A stretch of DNA of 8,401 nt from Candidatus Latescibacterota bacterium (lineage in GTDB: Bacteria > JAAXHH01 > JABIQT01), in NCBI GenBank assembly GCA_018667995.1, contig JABIQT010000984.1, forward strand, positions 1 to 8,401. Direction: 5' to 3'. Positions within the stretch are counted from its first letter, which is position 1. Each line of letters starts with the position of its first letter. The notes beneath the pieces are model-generated. The model saw only the letters and a list, made by a program, of their open reading frames with translations. It had not been told where the DNA came from and did not search any database. Of the stretch, positions 6,009 to 8,401 are shown piece by piece. A program made the translations under genes and the position numbers.

Positions 6009-7163
6009 TTAACCTCTTCTAATTGGAGTTTCAGATGCAATTGTTGCTTCAACTACTCGTTCCACTTCATCACATTGAATGCCTGAATAGAGTGGAAGCC
6101 GTACCAGACATTCAGCAACGCTAGTCGATACTGAGCAGTCCTCCCGATTGGCACCAGTTAGTCTACCCATGCGAGAAGCATGGAGTGGTTGATAATGGAA
6201 TACCGCTGTTATTCCATGCCGATCCAAATGATCTATGAACCTGTCCCGGTCGTGAGGTGAGGGAAAGAGTAGGGGGAATGCGTGGCAGGCTGAGGATACG
6301 TATTCGGGAACTGACTGAAAGCGTACGCCGCGCTGTAGGCCCCATTGTTCCAACCGATTCCGGTAGGTGCTCCAAGCATGTCGCCTGTTGGCTTGGATAA
6401 GAAGGAAATCCTCAAGTTGTGCAAGCAGGATTGCTGCTGATACCTCCGACAGAACATAACTTGAACCAGTATCTACCCACGTATATTTGTCCGCTAAGCC
6501 GCGCCGGAATAGCGATCGGTTGGTTCCCTTCTCTCTGAGAATCTCTGCGCGGTCCTTGTATGAATCGTCGTTTATTAGCAGAGCTCCGCCTTCACCACAG
6601 GAGATGTTTTTCGTTTCGTGAAAGCTCTGGGTTGCGAGATTGCCAAAGGTACCCAGGGGTGCGTCGTTCCATGTGCCACCCAACCCATGAGCATTATCCT
6701 CAATCAGGATTAGGTCGTGATCATCGCATAGGGAGCGAAACGCCTCCATGTCGCAGGCGACACCTCCATAATGCATTACGACGATCGCAACGGTTCTACT
6801 GGAAACGCAACTACGTGCCGATTCCGGTGAGATGTTCAGTGTGGCGGGGTCGATGTCGGCAAACACCGGGCGGTAGCCCAACATAGCGAAGGCGTTAGCC
6901 GTGGAGGGAAACGTGAAGTCGGGAACGATGATTTCTGATCCAGAAGGGGCGTCCAGAAGCATCGCGCACATCTCGAGGGCGTGGGTACAAGAGGAGGTGA
7001 CCAATGCTGAGTGGGCACCCGTCAACTCACCGAGCAGCGACTCCGCTCTTGCACAGAATACGCCGTCCCCGGCCAGCCTGCCGGACTCTAGGACCGTGGT
7101 TACGTAATCAAGCTCATTCATCGAGCGGTATGGCCTGTTAAAGGGGATTCTCTGAATTGTCAC
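6009..7163 (-). CDS. rffA: dTDP-4-amino-4,6-dideoxygalactose transaminase (WecE/RffA-type, DegT/DnrJ/EryC1/StrS family)
   Basis: This is a 384-residue PLP enzyme predicted to convert dTDP-4-dehydro-6-deoxyglucose plus glutamate to dTDP-4-amino-4,6-dideoxygalactose in the cytoplasm. Visible signatures are IPFNRPY (6-12), ELDYVTTVLESGRLAGDG (17-34) and SSCTHALEMCAMLLD (57-71). PDFTFPSTANAF (81-92) and HYGGVACDME (131-140) follow. The PLP-contacting Asp156 is in LIEDNAHG. Lys185, the Schiff-base lysine, is in SFHETKNISCGEGGA, followed by REKGTNRSLFRRG (210-222), DKYTWVDTGSSY (225-236) and AVFHYQPLH (320-328). These match the order and wording of E. coli WecE closely, more than generic aminotransferases of the family. 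The start is GTG at 7163, the only start that includes the conserved IPFN segment; its ribosome site is weak. The dioxygenase gene follows after 8 bp. RmlA/RmlB-type genes for its substrate are outside the window. Fuc4N specificity is inferred from sequence likeness. Confidence 0.95.
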   Translation of the reverse strand: MTIQRIPFNRPYRSMNELDYVTTVLESGRLAGDGVFCARAESLLGELTGAHSALVTSSCTHALEMCAMLLDAPSGSEIIVPDFTFPSTANAFAMLGYRPVFADIDPATLNISPESARSCVSSRTVAIVVMHYGGVACDMEAFRSLCDDHDLILIEDNAHGLGGTWNDAPLGTFGNLATQSFHETKNISCGEGGALLINDDSYKDRAEILREKGTNRSLFRRGLADKYTWVDTGSSYVLSEVSAAILLAQLEDFLLIQANRRHAWSTYRNRLEQWGLQRGVRFQSVPEYVSSACHAFPLLFPSPHDRDRFIDHLDRHGITAVFHYQPLHASRMGRLTGANREDCSVSTSVAECLVRLPLYSGIQCDEVERVVEATIASETPIRRG

Positions 7164-7194
7164 CGCTGGTGCACCATGTCCAGAAACTAGTTGT

Positions 7195-7208
7195 TGTCCC
7201 CAGGGACA
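7195..7208. promoter_or_regulatory. 14-bp dyad upstream of the aminotransferase gene, possible operator
   Basis: TGTCCC, a central CA and GGGACA form a near-perfect dyad, 31-44 nt upstream of the GTG start of the aminotransferase. Position and symmetry would suit a dimeric regulator or a small leader hairpin. No known binding-site consensus is recognised. Confidence 0.3.
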
Positions 7209-7394
7209 TTGTTGAAATCCATGCGTGGATGCCCGTACTTTGGTGAGGCATCTGCAAAGTTCTGCGCAGATCGGCTGGGCGAGGGTGACCGACTCATGCC
7301 ATTTCCTCGTTCATTGGGCAACTTCGGGTAAGGGTACTGGGCGGCCACTGTTTCACTCTAGTTCGGTGATATATGACGTATGGTATCTGACGAC

Positions 7395-7426
7395 ACCTTC
7401 CCCCTAGTTCTGTCGAGGGGGAAGGT
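7395..7426 (+). other. Perfect 11-bp inverted repeat (hairpin) in the leader of the GT87-like gene
   Basis: ACCTTCCCCCT at 7395-7405 and its exact complement AGGGGGAAGGT at 7416-7426 enclose a 10-nt loop. The RNA stem would be very stable. No U-tract follows on either strand, so it does not look like a standard intrinsic terminator. It lies 52 nt upstream of the GTG start at 7479, and so in the leader if transcription starts further left. It could be a leader structure, an attenuator, an RNA-stability element or a protein site. Confidence 0.6.
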
Positions 7427-7466
7427 AGGATCCCACTCGCCAGATCGCGTCTACCCGGGGGTAGTC

Positions 7467-7473
7467 GGAGGAG
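7467..7473 (+). promoter_or_regulatory. Shine-Dalgarno site deciding the start of the GT87-like gene
   Basis: GGAGGAG at 7467-7473 is 5 nt before an in-frame GTG at 7479. A second purine run, GAGGAGG at 7481-7487, is only 3 nt before ATG at 7491, which is too close to be ideal. The first arrangement favours GTG at 7479; the choice changes the protein by four residues. Confidence 0.5.
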
Positions 7474-7478
7474 TAGGG

Positions 7479-8401
7479 GTGAGGAGGCACATGCCGGCTG
7501 TCGCACCTTCAGAGCTGAGAACAAGACCAGACGGAGTGGCATCCGGGTTCGGTCGCGTGATATCTGGTCTCAACAGTCGCATTTCCCTTGGATTGGTTGT
7601 GACCCTTTCCGCAGCACGGTTTGTCTACAACATCGCCCGATACTCAGTTGACAACGACCGTAGCGACACACTTCTTACCTTCCCAGTAGCCACTATCGCG
7701 CGATGGGTAGGTCGGTACCAAGATCTCTTTGTCGGTTCCCTGGCTCACGGATTTTACGGCCAGTTCCCACAGGACCTGTTGGACCTTGAGCGACATTGGA
7801 CCTACGGCCCCGTCTTTCACGTGTTGACATCGCCAATGCTTCTATTTCCAGACATCCAGTCCGGGTACTTGGCGTTCTTGGGTTTCACTATGGTGGTCTT
7901 TCTAGTGGCCGTGGCCGCCATGCTCCGAACAACGGGAATATCGCCTAGATTCGATGTTTCAACCGCAATTCTCGCTCTAGTGGTGTTGAATAACTACGCT
8001 GTCTTCAACGCGCTTACCCTTCGTTCGATTGAGGTTTACGAGTTGCTCTTCCTCGCCCTGAGTGCACGCGCGTTCTCACTCGGACGGCACCGAACTACTG
8101 GTATCCTGATTGGACTGGGCGCTCTTACAAAGTTCATCCCGGGTGTGGTGATCCCGTATTTCCTTATCCGCCGACAGTGGCGTGCCGCTCTCTATGCAGT
8201 AGGTACCGTCGCAGTTGGAATGGCAGCAGCGGAGTACCTTCTCGGTCTCGAATACAACCCGATGTTCTCAGGGTTGCTCTTTGGCGGTGATTCCATATAC
8301 CTGAACGAGTGCATGACTGAGGACATCTGCGCCTACTCCCGTCATCCTCACAATCAGGCACTTTCAGGAGTCGTCTTCCGGATCGGCTCTGCTCTCGGGT
8401 A
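7479..8401 (+). CDS. GT87-like (PimE/DUF2029-type) membrane glycosyltransferase (partial)
   Basis: The frame is open from GTG 7479 (or ATG 7491) to the window edge, giving about 307 residues with the C-terminus missing. After a basic, polar N-terminus come several hydrophobic segments, the first around residues 36-50. An aspartate-containing loop (SVDNDRSD) follows, then ERHWTYGPVFHVLTSPMLLF at about 104-123, which resembles the yPPvf...aPl signature of GT87. The stretch GILIGLGALTKFIPGVVIPYFLIRRQWRAAL at about 208-238 is highly characteristic of that family. A later loop contains two cysteines (NECMTEDIC) and the HPHNQALSG segment, comparable to the N-Q-S/A-x-x-G motif of the family. GT87 members such as PimE transfer mannose or related sugars from polyprenyl-phosphate donors outside the cytoplasm; the GtrB-like enzyme of this window could supply such a donor. 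Exact sugar and acceptor are unknown. It stands alone on the plus strand, divergent from the aminotransferase. Confidence 0.85.
   Translation, partial: MRRHMPAVAPSELRTRPDGVASGFGRVISGLNSRISLGLVVTLSAARFVYNIARYSVDNDRSDTLLTFPVATIARWVGRYQDLFVGSLAHGFYGQFPQDLLDLERHWTYGPVFHVLTSPMLLFPDIQSGYLAFLGFTMVVFLVAVAAMLRTTGISPRFDVSTAILALVVLNNYAVFNALTLRSIEVYELLFLALSARAFSLGRHRTTGILIGLGALTKFIPGVVIPYFLIRRQWRAALYAVGTVAVGMAAAEYLLGLEYNPMFSGLLFGGDSIYLNECMTEDICAYSRHPHNQALSGVVFRIGSALG

Larger units (their letters stand above)
7164..7478. promoter_or_regulatory. Divergent intergenic region between the aminotransferase and GT87-like genes
   Basis: This is about 315 bp without a supportable gene; the frames crossing it have no recognisable motif. 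It should contain promoters for both flanking units. Visible elements are a 14-bp dyad close to the aminotransferase start (7195-7208), a TATGGT hexamer at 7379-7384 on the plus strand, a perfect long hairpin at 7395-7426, and a purine-rich run from about 7457 to 7487 that includes the ribosome site of the GT87-like gene. No convincing -35 element was found for either direction. Confidence 0.45.

Noticed and set aside
7395-7426. Intrinsic transcription terminator
   Set aside because: The stem is strong but no U-tract follows on either strand, and no gene ends nearby: both neighbours start from this spacer.
7380-7478. N-terminal extension of the GT87-like protein from an in-frame ATG at 7380
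   Set aside because: The frame is open back to this ATG, but it has no clear ribosome site and the extension would translate through the hairpin and the strong GGAGGAG site at 7467-7473.
7294-7542. 82-codon minus-strand frame over the intergenic hairpin
   Set aside because: It overlaps the start of the GT87-like gene on the other strand and shows no recognisable domain.
1-8401. CRISPR array, tRNA, rRNA, insertion sequence or integrase
   Set aside because: No regularly spaced repeats, cloverleaf-like segments, rRNA signatures or transposase motifs were seen on either strand.

Overview
The window looks like part of a bacterial surface-polysaccharide (O-antigen, capsule or exopolysaccharide) biosynthesis locus of moderate GC, roughly 50-55% by eye. 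Good purine-rich Shine-Dalgarno sites and GTG as well as ATG starts indicate a bacterium. A GT87-type membrane glycosyltransferase together with DPM/GtrB-like and lipid-linked glycosylation genes would suit an actinobacterium, but the sequence alone does not fix the phylum. No rRNA, tRNA, CRISPR array, insertion sequence, transposase or integrase was seen.

There are nine supportable genes in four blocks of alternating orientation. Block A (minus strand, about 3208 down to 1) encodes a GtrB/DPM-like polyprenyl-phosphate glycosyltransferase, a class I SAM methyltransferase, a second methyltransferase of a different subfamily, and the first 186 residues of a polytopic membrane protein resembling GT-C/GtrII glycosyltransferases, cut by the window edge. 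Block B (plus, 3539-5107) encodes a NeuD/PglD-like left-handed beta-helix acyltransferase, followed 3 bp later by a cytoplasmic five-bladed beta-propeller of glycosidase-like type. Block C (minus, 7163 down to 5131) encodes a WecE/RffA-type sugar aminotransferase, followed 8 bp later by a phytanoyl-CoA-dioxygenase-family Fe(II)/2-oxoglutarate oxygenase. Block D (plus, from 7479 past the right edge) is a GT87-like membrane glycosyltransferase, incomplete at its C-terminus.

The genes can be read as one sugar-decoration pathway. The aminotransferase would make dTDP-4-amino-4,6-dideoxygalactose, the beta-helix enzyme could acylate an amino or hydroxyl group, the dioxygenase could hydroxylate the acyl chain or the sugar, and the methyltransferases could cap hydroxyls. 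The GtrB-like enzyme would charge polyprenyl phosphate with a sugar that the GT-C/GT87 enzymes then use outside the membrane. Only the individual family assignments rest on visible motifs; the pathway order and substrates are inference. The dTDP-sugar precursor genes (rmlA, rmlB), a GtrA-type flippase, Wzx and Wzy are not in this window.

Two divergent intergenic regions (3209-3538 and 7164-7478) presumably hold the promoters. The second contains a perfect 11-bp-stem hairpin in the leader of the GT87 gene and a 14-bp dyad just upstream of the aminotransferase. No intrinsic terminator with a U-tract was found.
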